Below are positions 46,039 through 59,500 of a stretch of DNA of 64,000 bases, in pieces. This DNA is from Coenobita brevimanus. Taxonomy: Eukaryota > Arthropoda > Malacostraca > Decapoda > Coenobitidae. The DNA lies in the NCBI GenBank assembly GCA_032717465.1, contig CM064667.1, forward strand, positions 1,708,430-1,772,429, written 5' to 3'. Every line of letters starts with the position of its first letter. Within the stretch, counting starts at the first letter, position 1. A model generated the notes under the pieces. It saw nothing but the letters and a program-made list of their open reading frames with translations. It did no database searches and was not told the DNA's origin. A program made the translations under genes and the position numbers.

Positions 46039-46377
46039 CTCAGTGTTAGTAATTTCCTTCTCTTTTCTTTCTCTTTCAGTGCCAGTCCCTTTCTCCCCCC
46101 CCACCCTCTATCTGTAAGAGAGACTTATTCTCCTCTCCCTCCCTCTCTCTCTCATTTGCAGCCTTCTCCTCCTCCTCCTCCTCCTTTCTCAGTGCACTTC
46201 CCTTACTCCTCACTCCTCCTTTCCCAGTGCACTTCCCTTACACTTTGCCCCTTCCTCAGTGCACTTCCCTTACTCTTCACTCCCTCCTTTCTCAGTGCCA
46301 TTCCCTTATACCTTCGTCTCCCCCCCCCCTCTCACTTATAGCCTCCTATTCTTCCTCTCCTATATTTCATAGTGCCC

Positions 46378-46456
<79 letters not shown>

Positions 46457-47466
46457 AGCTCCTTATTCCTCCTCCTCCTCTCCTCTCCTCTCCATCTCTG
46501 TACCAGCCTCTTCCTCCTCAGTTCTGTGTGTGTGCCAGCTCAGTACTCCTCCTCCTTTCTTTCTATCACATTGCCATCCCCTTCTTCCTCAATTATTCTC
46601 CTCTCTCAATGCCAGCTCCACCCTCTCCTTTTCTCAGAGTGCCGGCCTCTTCCTCCACTTCCTCTTCATTCTCGTCATCTTGTTTCTCAGTTCCAGCCTC
46701 CTACTCCTCCCTCACTGCCAACACTTGCCTCATTCAAGGAAGAGCAATTGGTCACTTGCCTCATAATTCAGCCTGGACTAAGCTGTGTAGCCCCAGGCAC
46801 CTGTGCTGCTGATGGGGCAGTGAAGGGTTGTGTAATGGTTGGAGGACTGATTTTTAACAGTTTTTTTTTCTTTCATTTTTAACTTATCCTACCAACCAGA
46901 GTTAATCATTTGATCCCATTCACAACAGAGGTGCGAGGACAAGTGATCTACTACGTTAAGGGTGAGACAGACTGCCAGTTGACACCTAAGTGTGCCTTCA
47001 TGCTCACCCTTCTTGATACCGAAGGTAAATAATATACTGAATGTTACAGTTGTTTTTATTTTAAGTAAAATACATTTTATGTCCAGCTGATTAAAAATTA
47101 TTCTTTCTTTATCATTTGTCTTGTTTGTGAAAGTTGTAACATTGGTAGTAATGGTGGTTGTACAATACCGTATTTATCATAAAATAATAATTATAATAGT
47201 GGAAGGTGAGGGTGGTCATCCTCTTTCCCTTGCCCCCTTTTCTCTATCCTAACCCCTTCCCCCACCTCCCACTTGATAGTGCCCCTCTCTCTTCCCCCAT
47301 CCAGTGTAGTGCCTCCCCTCCTTCTCTCTGTTCTTCCTGATGTTGTCCCCTCCTCCCCCCTTTTGATGTAGTCCCCATCTCCCCCTCTCCTTGATGTTCC
47401 TAGCCTTACCACCACCACTCCATCTACTTGTAGTCCCCATCCCTCCTCTCTTAACTTGATGTCCCC
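41566..47466 (+). repeat. Array unit 6
   Basis: It has CACTGTACCG at 43390 as in units 1-4, but CCTTTTGTGC at 45467 as in units 5, 7 and 8. Its (AT)n is pure. Confidence 0.9.
46929..47024 (+). CDS. Candidate exon, unit 6 copy
   Basis: Identical sequence and splice signals. Confidence 0.4.
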
Positions 47467-47488
47467 ATCCTTCCCTGTCTCTTTGATG

Positions 47489-47553
<65 letters not shown>

Positions 47554-50500
47554 GATGTCCCCCTGAGTGACAAGTGAAAAGGTTTGCTATATGCCGTGTC
47601 ATTTGCTATGGTGGGTGGTGGTTTAGTGGGTTAAGGTGCTTGAGCTGGATGGACACTGTAAGGGTTACATCTGTGGGGTGGGCAAGTGAGGCTGGTAACC
47701 ATTGCCTCGTTGGCACTGAGTACCTCCAGCTGCCTGTGTAGAGAACAAAATAGCATTAGATATATTATTGTAACTCTTAGGGCCATATTCTTGTCAGCTA
47801 AGGAAGCTGCCTGGCACCTTTTCCTTTCCTAATTGTTTTTGTATAGGGCTGGTTACTATCAGATTGTATGGTATGTCATGTATGCTGAGTATGGAGGTAT
47901 TGTAATAATTTAAATGATTCGAGAGGATAGTAAGGCGTAATAGCAGAATAATCACTTAAGATAGATGTTAGGCAGTTTCTGCAACTGAGGAGAATATGGG
48001 CCTTTGTCAACCCTCCTCCCCCAATCCTACCACTCACCCAATAATTTTTTCAGTTAGGGTTCAGATGATTACTATTATTGTTTTTTTCATCCTTACTACC
48101 CTAACTCCACCAAAAGATCAGGTGGGATCCAGAACCAGGAAGCATCTAAGCAGGATTTTGTTATTTTGTTGTATCCAGATGGTATAGAAGGATGCCTTCA
48201 TGCAGTGGCACTAATTTAACCATGTACCCAGTCTTGTTATCCCCTGACAGGAGGAGGATTGACTGCAAGATAAGAGCTTGTAGTTCACTGGTTCACCTTC
48301 AGAGAAGCCTGGGACTACGACAGCAGGAAAAACATCATATTGATAAAGATGATGAATATCATGGCAATATTTCTTGTGCTGATGATCATTTATTTATGAT
48401 CAGCACAATAAGAAATATTACCATCATGCTGATCTTTATAATATGATGTTTTTCATGGTGTACTAAAACACTAGGGCCCATATTGCCGTCAGTTAACTTC
48501 CTTACATCTCTTCCTAAGTAGATATTCTGTTCATTACTCTAGTAACACAGTTTCTCTCTTCCTACCAGGCTGCAGCAATCCACTCTCCCTCTTATCCAAG
48601 CTCCCCAACTCACTGCTTCCAACATCCATCATATCATCACTGGCTAACGTTTTATTTATTGACCATAGGTAGAAGGTGGTCATGCAGATACTGTAGGTGT
48701 GTTTTGTACAAATAAATGTTGTATATGGTATATGGACTACAGTGATTATGTTCAGCACATTTTTACATAAGGTTGTGTGTGCGAGGGGACTATCATTCCC
48801 CCCCTTTTTTAATCCCTGGTTAGAGCTATAATAATATATGAAGACAGACTTGTGCTTAATACTCAGCATGTTTCTTAGACACAGACATGAGTAGAGCTGG
48901 GTCAGTGGATCTTTTTCTAAATGCTCCATTATGTCAATGTCTATTATCCATTGCATCAGGAGGACAATTGTCTAAAGCTATTATAAGTAGTAAATTCATA
49001 CTAAGTAGCTGATGTGTGCTGGCAAAAAAATAAAGCAGCTTTTAACCACTTCACATTGAATTTTTACCGAGGCCATTCACTGTGGGACATAAAATATTTG
49101 CTTTCAGACACAGCACTGCTAAAGCCAGACAGTTTCCCATTAGTTTCTTGTGATGGCCTGAATAAGATAATGTAAAATAGATCCACAAAGGCTTCAAAGA
49201 ATGTCAGAATAATAGTTTGTCTCAGTGCACAACTATTATTACACTACAGTTTTTACTCTAACTTGGCCTAAAATTAACATCTTTTCCATTTTCACTGCAC
49301 CGTACCGTTCTTGTAACGAGATCCATCCATCCATCCATCATCCAATACTACATTGCCCCATGAGAAGCATAGGAGCCCCGGGGCTAGGCAGTTGGTCCTG
49401 ACATTTAAGATGAGAGTGACCAGTCTCACTCATCCCTGAGTGGTATTACATGAGCAGTCAACCCCAACCACCCCTTGGATATAAACCTTCACCGGCTCAA
49501 TCCGATTGGAGTGCAATAATTACTCACTAAACCACCAAGTGCCAAAATTTGGTTATATATTTACCATCCAGTGTAGTCAATGGTTTCCTGATGTACAGGA
49601 AACCATTTGGCTTGTCACTCAATGTAGAGTCACCCACAGGCAGAAGGAAGAGGAAAGAATGAAGTAAAGAAAGACAGAAGAGGGAGTGTAAAGTTACCCG
49701 TAGGCAGAAGGACAAGGAAAGAATGAAGTAAAGGTAAACAGAAGAGGATGGAAGGAAAGAAGGATGGAGGAGACATGTTAGGAATAACTTTGTGTGACCT
49801 GACTCTGGTTTGTTCCTGCTGTTATATAGGTAGGCACCATTATAAATACTTGCCAGTGTATAACCTCAGACATTGCCACGATTGCGACAAAATTAAGATA
49901 TCAAGTATCCTGGAATTTTGTAACATGTTTGGAATAACTTTGTGTGACCTGGTGGGTTAATCAAGAACACAGATTACTACCCATGTGGGGAGGATGAAGA
50001 ACAAGAGACTGTGCATGAGGTGGAGTGGGGGACCAGGTATAAGATGGGAGGATGAATTGTGAAGATAAATGGAGGATATGAGTTGGAGAGAGGGCAGCCA
50101 AAGGACAGGGCAGTGTGGAAGCGGTTTGTTTCTGGTCACCTCATACAGGACTAAGACTTGTGGCAATTGTAAGTTAAATTATTCCTGTGTATTGCCAGCA
50201 GCCTAAAACCATAAAGGTTACTTGTGTTTATAGTTGTTGTATGCAATCAGTAGCCAGAGTCAGGAGTTTGAGGATGTGATTTCACTTCCAATAGCTTATC
50301 TTGGGATCTTTATGCATCCATTACACTACATAATATGCATTATTAAAGGTCACAAGAATCAAAGAGAGTGTACTGAGATGGTATGGTCATGTGGAGAGAA
50401 TGGATAACAATAGAGTGGTGAAAAAGGTATATCTGAGAGAATTTGAAGGAGGGAGGAGGCGAGGTAGGCCAAGGAGAAGATGGAGAGATATGGCGGATGA

Positions 50501-51818
50501 GTGTTTGAGGAAGAGAGGTTTGGAAGTTGGTGAGGCTAGGGGAGTGACAACAGATCGAGCTGGCTGGATGAATATTGTGAGATGTGCCTGATCAGGGATC
50601 TGGCACCCCTTTCTAACATGAAGTGTCTCTATCGGATACGTTTATGTGAAGCTACAGAACGTGGTGAATGTTTTTGGCGTATCAGATACAGCCAGGATTC
50701 TGTGGGCTTGAATGGTGAGTGAATGGAGGCGTGGCCTATTGGACTTGGCAAATTTGGGCTGTCTGGACCTTACTACTCCTCACTCTGCCCTTCGGTGGGA
50801 AAGGAGGTCCAGATGATGATGATGATGATGATAGGTCATATGTTAAATTTGTTTGTGGTTTAGACATACCTTTATTTTTGTTTAAAACTGCCTTATATAT
50901 ATGGCATTATAGGTGGATGGTAACCATATAACCAAATTATCGTGCCTGGTTTTTTAGTGGGTAATTAAGGTGCTCCAGTCGGATTGAGCCGGTGCAGGTT
51001 TATATCCAAGGGGTGGTTGGGGTTTATTGCTCACATAATGCCACTCGGGGATGAGTGAGGCTGGTCACTCTCATCTTAAATGTCAGGACCAGCTTCCCTA
51101 GCCCCGGGCTCCTACTCTCATGGGGCAGCACTAGATTAGATTTTTTTTTTTTTTACCTACAGCCAAGATTTCAAGAGATAACTAGAGTAGTTAAATGTGG
51201 CTTTCATACACTTCATCACTGGAGGTTCCTATAATGCTGAAGTAAATAATCTGACAAGAGTGATTGTGTATTTAAAGAAACTACTGAAGTTTAACCTTTT
51301 GTGCTTTGGACCCATTAAACCTTTCAGTATGATGATGTACAGTATTCTACATTTATATAATTCATTCTTCTAACAGTTTTACTGAATTGTGATGTACCAC
51401 CTACAGCCAAGATGCAAGTATACTCTCTTTAAAAATACAGTCAATTTAAATTGTCTGTGGATAATATTTTGTGGTTGAATCTAAACTTTTCAGTATGGTA
51501 ATGGTGCATTTTTTAGTTAAATATTTGTTCCAACAGTTTTATTGAACTGAGACAACTTCTTTTAGCCAAGACACTGCTAGTACAGTACTATCTTCAAAGT
51601 AAATTACAGTTAATGTAAATTGTCTGTGGATAAAGAAAATAAATATTTTAAAGACATCATACTGAAAGGGTCAGGAATAATATTTTGTTGGTACCCACAT
51701 AATGAACATTTTTTATCAACTGATCTTAGAATTGACACTTCTTTACTGGTAACTTTTCAGTAACAGTTGTCAGTGCTTTTCCTTCCTGTGCCAGCCTCTT
51801 CCTCTTCCTCCTCCTCCT

Positions 51819-51859
<41 letters not shown>

Positions 51860-52205
51860 CTCAGTGTTAGTAATTTCCTTCTCTTTTCTTTCTCTTTCAG
51901 TGCCAGTCCCTTTCTCCCCCCCCCACCCTCTATCTGTAAGAGAGACTTATTCTCCTCTCCCTCCCTTTCTCTCTCATTTGCAGCCTTCTCCTCCTCCTCC
52001 TCCTCCTCCTTTCTCAGTGCACTTCCCTTACTCCTCACTCCTCCTTTCCCAGTGCACTTCCCTTACACTTTGCCCCTTCCTCAGTGCACTTCCCTTACTC
52101 TTCACTCCCTCCTTTCTCAGTGCCATTCCCTTATACCTTCGTCTCCCTCCCCCCCCCTCTCACTTATAGCCTCCTATTCTTCCTCTCCTATATTTCATAG
52201 TGCCC

Positions 52206-52264
<59 letters not shown>

Positions 52265-52680
52265 AGCTCCTTATTCCTCCTCCTCCTCTCCTCTCCTCTC
52301 CATCTCTGTACCAGCCTCTTCCTCCTCAGTTCTGTGTGTGTGCCAGCTCAGTACTCCTCCTCCTTTCTTTCTATCACATTGCCATCCCCTTCTTCCTCAA
52401 TTATTCTCCTCTCTCAATGCCAGCTCCACCCTCTCCTTTTCTCAGAGTGCCGGCCTCTTCCTCCACTTCCTCTTCATTCTCGTCATCTTGTTTCTCAGTT
52501 CCAGCCTCCTACTCCTCCCTCACTGCCAACACTTGCCTCATTCAAGGAAGAGCAATTGGTCACTTGCCTCATAATTCAGCCTGGACTAAGCTGTGTAGCC
52601 CCAGGCACCTGTGCTGCTGATGGGGCAGTGAAGGGTTGTGTAATGGTTGGAGGACTGATTTTTAACAGTTTTTTTCTTTC

Positions 52681-55600
52681 ATTTTTAACTTCCCTTATGT
52701 TTGGAAGTGTGAATGGAAGATTGTCAGGTGTTGATAGAGGAAGGGCAAGAGAAGGTGTGGCCTTGTTAGTGAGTCCGGAAGTTCAGCAATGTGTGATTGA
52801 ATGGAAGGAGGTGTCATCGAGACTGATGTGGGTGAAAGCGAAATTTGAACGTGAGTTGTGGGTGTTTGTGAGTGCATATGGGCCTGGTAGTGAAAGGGAT
52901 GAACAAGAGAGGGAGTCTTTCTGGAATGATGTTGATGAGTGTCTGCAGAGTTTTGAAGCGAATGTGAATGTGGTAATGATGGGAGATCTGAATGCTAGAG
53001 TGGGAAATGTAGCAGTTGAAGGCGTAGTTGGTATGCATGGTGTGCCTGGAAGAAATGAAAATGGGGAACGAATGATAGCGATGTTTGTTGAGCGAGAGAT
53101 GGTGATTGGGAATACGCTGTTTGAGAAGAAAGATATTTATAAGTATACATGGGTGAGACAGGAGGGTGGAAGGGTTGTTGATAGAGCCTTGATGGACTAT
53201 GTGGTTGTGTCTAGGAATGTAATAGGAAGATTGTTGGATGTGAGAGTTCTGAGAGGGGAGGGTGGAGGTATGTCTGACCACTACCTGGTGGAGGGAAAGT
53301 TAAGAGTAGGTAAGAGATGGATGAGAGCTAGGAGGGTTAGGTGTGGCAGGGAGGTTTTGAAAGTGAGTGAGTTGGATAAAAGAGAGAAAAAGATAGAGTA
53401 TCAGGAGAAATTGAAAGATGAGTGGAACGCAGTGAAAGATCGGGAAAATGGCAGCGTGGGGGAGGAATGGCAGTTGTTTAAGAGTGCTGTGGTGGGGCAT
53501 GCAGAAGAGGTGATGGGTGTGATACGTGTGGGTGGTGGTGTAAGGAAAGGAAGTGAATGGTGGTGCGAGGAAGTAAGTATGGCTGTCGCTGAGAAGAGAC
53601 GTGCATATGAAGTGTGGCTGCAGAGGAAGGATGAGATGTCATATGAAAGGTATAAGGAGAAGAGGAATAGAGCGAGAAGGGCTGTGCGTGATGCTAAAGT
53701 GGCAGCAGATGAGAGGTGGGGTAGGCGGCTGACAGAGAATTTTCAGCAGAATAAGAAAATGTTTTGGAAGGAGGTGAAAAGGGTGCGAAAGGGAGAGTCT
53801 GGGAAGGAAGAGCGAGTAAAAGCAGAGGATGGAAGGATGTTAATTGAGATGGATGCAGTAAGGAAGAGATGGGCAGAGTATTTTGAAAGATTGTTAAATG
53901 TAGAGGAGGAAAGGGTGGCTGAGATTGTGGCGGATGAAAGGGTGCAAGGAATAAATGTGTTGGGAGAGTTGAATGAGTCTTTGATCACGAAGGAGGAAGT
54001 GGAGAAGACAGTAAAGGAGATGAAAGCAGGGAAAGCTGCAGGTATGGATGGGTGTGCTGTGGAATGCCTGAAGGGTGGTGGAGTGACTATTGTTGACTGG
54101 TTAGTAAGATTGTTGAATGTGTGCTTTGAGAAAGGTATGGTGCCAATTGACTGGGCAAGTGCTTGTGTGGTCCCGTTGTATAAAGGCAAGGGTGATAAGT
54201 ATGAATGTACTAGCTTTAGGGGTATAAGTCTGTTGAGTGTTGTAGGTAAGGTGTATGGTAGAGTGTTAATTATGAGAGTTAGAGAGGGTACAGAGGGAGT
54301 AATTAGCGATGAGCAGTGTGGCTTTAGGAGAGGGAGGGGATGCGTTGATCAGGTGTTTGCTGTGAGACAAGTGTGTGAAAAGTATTTAGCGAAAGGCAAG
54401 GATGTGTTTTGGGCATTTATGGATTTAGAGAAAGCGTATGATAGAATTGATAGGGAGGCTTTGTGGACTGTTTTAAGATTGTATGGAGTTGATGGTAGGT
54501 TACTAAAAGGGGTGAAAAGTTTTTATGTAAATAGTAGAGCGTGTGTAAGAGTGGGAAATGCTGTGAGTGATTGGTTTCCCGTGAGAGTGGGGCTGCGACA
54601 GGGATGTGTGATGTCGCCTTGGTTGTTTAATATTTACATGGATGGTGTTGTAAGGGAGGTGAATGCAAGAGTTTTACGTGGTCTGAGTCTGGTAAATGTT
54701 GATGGAGGAGAGTGGAATCTGAAGCAGCTGCTGTTTGCAGATGATACTGCACTGGTGACTGATTCAGAGGAGAGATTGAGAAAGTTGGTAGAGGAGTTTG
54801 GAAGGGTGTGTGAAAGGAGGAAATTGAAAGTAAAATGAGAATAAGAGTAAAGTGATGAAGTGTACGAGGTTGATAGATGGTAGGGGGATGAATATAGTTT
54901 TGAATGGTGAGTTGCTTGAGGAAGTAGATTGTTTTAAATATCTAGGGTCACATGTTGCTGTGGATGGAAGAATAGATGCAGAAGTGAAGTTTAGAATAAA
55001 TGAAGTAGGAAAGGTGCTGGGAGGAATGAAAAAAGTGTTTAAATGTCGTTCGCTTAGAATGGATGTAAAGAGAAGGCTGTATGAGGGTGTTGTGGTACCG
55101 ACTGCATTATATGGGTCTGAAACATGGAATATGGGTGTAGCAGAGAGGAAAAGTTTGAATGTAATGGAGATGAGATGTCTGAGGAGTATGTGTGGAGTGA
55201 CGCGTATGGATCGGGTGCGAAATGATGAAGTGCGAAGGAGAACTGGAGTTGTTCGGGAGATGGCTGGTAGAGTTGAGCAGAGGGTGTTGCAATGGTTTGG
55301 GCATATGGAGAGAATGGATAATGAGCGATTGGTGAAAAAGATAACTAGATCTGATGTGAGAGGTGTAAGGCTGAGAGGAAGACCACGAATAGGATGGATG
55401 GACAGTGTGAAGAGAGCGCTGGATGCGAGAGGGATGTCTGTTGAGCAAGGAAGAGTGGCTGTGCGTGACAGAAATAAATGGAAAGAAATTGTGAATGAAT
55501 AAGTGATGACGCAGCCCTGAGGGGATATTCTCCCGCATTTGGTCTGATCAGCTAGTCAGGTCAGGTGCGGGTAAGGGGATGGGTCTGTTATGATGTGGCA

Positions 55601-55839
55601 GGGGTAAACCAGTTCTGCTGTCGGGCCCTGCTGCGGATGTCACTGATTGCATTGCCCAGTTGACCCTTGTGCGGTGTGGTGCGGTGAGGATCTGTCCGTT
55701 CTCCAATTTAGGGCTAAGATGCGAATGAATGTGTTTGAATGGATGAGTAAATGAAGAGTGAGTCGTCCTGTCTCGGCTACCTCCCTTTCCTTGGGGGAAG
55801 CAGCCTAGGTAAATAGATAGATAGATAGATTTTTAACTT
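52681..55839 (+). mobile_element. RTE-like LINE, 5' truncated (52692-55828), 11-bp target duplication
   Basis: ATTTTTAACTT at 52681-52691 is repeated at 55829-55839. Uninterrupted units show a single copy, for example 17390-17400. The element ends in TAGATAGATAGATAGAT, as in RTE-like LINEs. Its 3' untranslated region (55503-55810) contains GGTGCGGGTAAGGGGATGGG. The 5' truncation removed the start of the endonuclease. Confidence 0.92.
52697..55502 (+). pseudogene. RTE-like LINE polyprotein: partial endonuclease, reverse transcriptase, C-terminal domain
   Basis: The protein would nick target DNA and copy the element RNA into the genome. The endonuclease part keeps MGDLNARVG (about 52978) and the final SDHYLV (about 53273), but the N-terminal catalytic residues lie in the lost 5' part. 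Reverse transcriptase blocks are FRGISLL (54217), GFRRGRGCVDQ (54322), FMDLEKAYDRID with the first catalytic Asp (54417), GLRQGCVMSPWLFN (54591) and FADD (54733). The C-terminal region has KYLGSHV, GSETWN, WFGHMERMDNERLVKK and RGRPRIGWMD, as in RTE-type elements. One extra A near 54833 shifts the frame, and the rest continues at 54852-55502. The upstream open frame from 51767 is fused to it only by chance through the pyrimidine repeat. Confidence 0.88.
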
Positions 55840-55882
55840 ATCCTACCAACCAGAGTTAATCATTTGATCCCATTCACAACAG

Positions 55883-55978
55883 AGGTGCGAGGACAAGTGA
55901 TCTACTACGTTAAGGGTGAGACAGACTGCCAGTTGACACCTAAGTGTGCCTTCATGCTCACCCTTCTTGATACCGAAG
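55883..55978 (+). CDS. Candidate exon in the diverged part of unit 7
   Basis: This copy lies 54 bp after the LINE insertion, in sequence that differs from the other units. The exon and its splice signals are unchanged, while at least five substitutions fall in the next 90 bp downstream (56015-56105). This is weak evidence for selection on the exon. The LINE upstream may disturb splicing of this copy. Confidence 0.4.
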
Positions 55979-56437
55979 GTAAATAATATACTGAATGTTA
56001 CAGTTGTTTTTATTTCAAGTAAAATACATTTTATGACCAGCTGATTTAAAATTATTCTTTCTTTATCATTTGTCTTGTTTGTGAAAACTGTAACATTGTT
56101 AGTAATGGTGGTTGTACAATACCGTATTTATCATAAAATAATAATTATAATAGTGGAAGGTGAGGGTGGTCATCCTCTTTCCCTTGCCCCCTTTTCTCTA
56201 TCCTAACCCCTTCCCCCACCTCCCACATGATAGTGCCCCTCTCTCTTCCCCCATCCAGTGTAGTGCCTCCCCCCCTTCTCTATGTTCTTCCTTATGTTTC
56301 CCCTCCCCCCCCCTTTTGATGTAGTCCCCATCTCCCCCTCTCCTTGATGTTCCTAGCCTTACCACCACCATTCCATCTACTTGTTGTCCCCATCCCTCCT
56401 CTCTTAACTTGATGTCCCCATCCTTCCCTGTCTCTGA

Positions 56438-56510
<73 letters not shown>

Positions 56511-59500
56511 GATGTCCCCCTGAGTGACAAGTGAAAAGGTTTGCTATATGCCGTGTCATTTGCTATGGTGGGTGGTGGTTTAGTGGGTTAAGGTGCTTGA
56601 GCTGGATGGACACTGTAAGGGTTACATCTGTGGGGTGGGCAAGTGAGGCTGGTAACCATTGCCTCGTTGGCACTAAGTACCTCCAGCTGCCTGTGTTGAG
56701 AACAAAATAGCATTAGATATATTATAGTAATTCTTAGGGCCATATTCTTGTCAGCTAAGGAAGCTGCCTGGCACATTTTCCTTTCCTACTTGTTTTTGTA
56801 TAGGGCTGGTTACTATCAGATTGTATGGTATGTCATGTATGCTGAGTATGGAGGTATTGTAATAATTTAAATGATTCGAGAGAATAGTAAGGCGTAATAG
56901 CAGAATAATCACTTAAGAAAGATAGGCAGTTTCTGCAACTGAGAAGAATATGGGCCTTTGTCAACCCTCCTCCCCCAATCCTACCATTCACCCAATAATT
57001 TTTTTAGTTAGGGTTCAGATGATTACTATTATTGTTTTTTCCATCCTTACTACCCTAACTCCACCAAAAGATCAGGTGGGAACCAGAACCAGGAAGCATC
57101 TAAGCAGGATTTTGTTATTTTGTTGTATCCAGATAGTATAGAAGGATGCCTTCATGCAGTGGCACTAATTTAACCATGTACCCAGTCTTGTTATCCCCTG
57201 ACAGGAGGAGGATTGACTGCAAGATAAGAGCTTGTAGTTCACTGGTTCACCTTCAGAGAAGCCTGGGACTACGACAGCAGGAAAAACATCATATTGATAA
57301 AGATGATGAATATCATGGCAATATTTCTTGGGCTGATGATCATTTATTTATGATCAGCACAATAGGAAATATCACCATTATGCTGATCTTGATAATATGA
57401 TGTTTTTCATCTTGTACTAAAACACTAGGGCCCATATTGCCGTCAGTTAACTTCCTTACATCTCTTCCTAAGTAGATATTCTGTTCATTACTCTAATAAC
57501 ACAGTTTCTCTCTTCCTACCAGGCTGCAGCAATCCACTCTCCCTCTTATCCAAGCTCCCCAACTCACTGCTTCCAACATCGGCTAACGTTTTATTTATTG
57601 ACCATACGTAGAAGGTGGTCATGCAGATACTGATGGTGTGTTATGTACAAATAAAAGTTGTATATGGTATATGGACTACAGTGATTATGTTCAGCACATT
57701 TTTACATAAGGTTGTGTGTGCGAGGGGACTATCATTCCCCCCCCTCCTTTTTTAATCCCTGGTTAGAGCTATAATAATATATGAAGACAGACTTGTGCTT
57801 AATACTCAACATGTTTCTTAGACACAGACATGAGTAGAGCTGGGTCAGTGGATCTTTTTCTAAATGCTCCATTATGTCAATGTCTATTATCCATTGCATC
57901 AGGAGGACAATTGTCTAAAGCTATTATAAGTAGTAAATTCATACTAAGTAGCTGATGTGTGCTGGCAAAAAAATAAAGCAGCTTTTAACCACTTCACATT
58001 GAATTTTTACCGAGACCATTCACTGTGGGACATAAAATATTTGCTTTCAGACACAGCACTGCTAAAGCCAGACAGTTTCCCATTAGTTTCTTGTGATGGC
58101 CTGAATAAGATAGTGTAAAATAGATCCACAAAGGCTTCAACGAATGTCAGAATAATAGTTTGTCTCAGTGCACAACTATTATTACACTACAGTTTTTACT
58201 CTAACTTGGCCTAAAATTAACATCTTTTCCATTTTCACTGCACCATACCGTTCTTGTAACAAGATCCATCCATCCATCCATCATCCAATACTACATTGCC
58301 CCATGAGAAGCATAGGAGCCCCGGGGCTAGGCAGTTGGTCCTGGCATTTAAGATGAGAGTGACCAGTCTCACTCATCCCTGAGTGGTATTACATGAGCAG
58401 TCAACCCCAACCACCCCTTGGATATAAACCTTCACCGGCTCAATCCGATTGGAGTGCAATAATTACTCACTAAACCACCTAGTGCCATAATTTGGTTATA
58501 TATTTACCATCCAGTGTAGTCAATGGTTTCCTGACGTACAGGAAACCATTTGGCTTGTCACTCAATGTAGAGCCACCCACAGGCAGAAGGAAGAGGAAAG
58601 AATGAAGTAAAGAAAGACAGAAGAGGGAGTGTAAAGTTACCCGTAGGCAGAAGGACAAGGAAAGAATGAAGTAAAGGTAAACAGAAGAGGATGGAAGGAA
58701 AGAAGGATGGAGGAGACATGTTATCAATAACTTTGTGTGACCTGACTCTGGTTTGTTCCTGCTGTTATATAGGTAGGCACCATTATAAATACTTGGCAGT
58801 GTATAACCTCAGACATTGCCACGATTGCGACAAAATTAAGATATCAAGTATCCTGGAATTTTGTAACATGTTTGGAATAACTTTGTGTGATCTGGTGTGT
58901 TAATCAAGAACACAGATTACTACCCATGTGGGGAGGATGAAGAACAAGAGACTGCATGAGGTGGAGGGGGAGACCAGGTATAAGATGGGAGGATGAATTG
59001 TGAAGATAAATGGAGGATATGAGTTGGAGAGAGGGCAGCCAAAGGACAGGGCAGTGTGGAAGTGGTTTGTTTCTGGTCACCTCATACAGGACTAAGACTT
59101 GTGGCAATTGTAAGTTAAATTATTCCTGTGTATTGCAAGCAGCCTAAAACCATAAAGGTTACTTGTGTTTATAGTTGTTGTATGCAATCAGTATCCAGCG
59201 TCAGGAGTTTGAGGATGTGATTTCACTTCCAATAGCTTATCTTGGGATCTTTATGCATCCATTACACTACATAATATGCATTATTAAACGTCACAAGAAT
59301 CAAAGAGAGTGTACTGAGATGGTATGGTCATGTGGAGAGAATGGATAACAATAGAGTGGTGAAAAAGGTATATCTGAGAGAATTTGAAGGAGGGAGTAGG
59401 CGAGGTAGGCCAAGGAGAAGATGGAGAGATATGGCGGATGAGTGTTTGAGGAAGAGAGGTTTGGAAGTTGGTGAGGCTAGGGGAGTGACAACAGATCGAG

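Larger units (their letters stand above)
47467..56419 (+). repeat. Array unit 7 with LINE insertion
   Basis: Sequence left of the LINE (47467-52691) is of the homogeneous type. Sequence right of it (55829-56419) already carries the changes typical of unit 8, for example TATTTCAAGT, TTATGACCAG and GAAAACTGTAAC. The (AT)n tract is reduced to about 10 bp. Confidence 0.9.

Noticed and set aside
51767..52690. N-terminal 300 codons of a 1,023-codon open frame running into the LINE
   Set aside because: This part is the pyrimidine-rich minisatellite, open because it lacks A and G. It meets the LINE frame by chance at the insertion point. In other units the same tract ends in stops shortly after.
52814..55538. 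Minus-strand frames of 140-155 codons across the LINE
   Set aside because: They lie opposite the purine-rich LINE coding strand and have no recognisable motifs.
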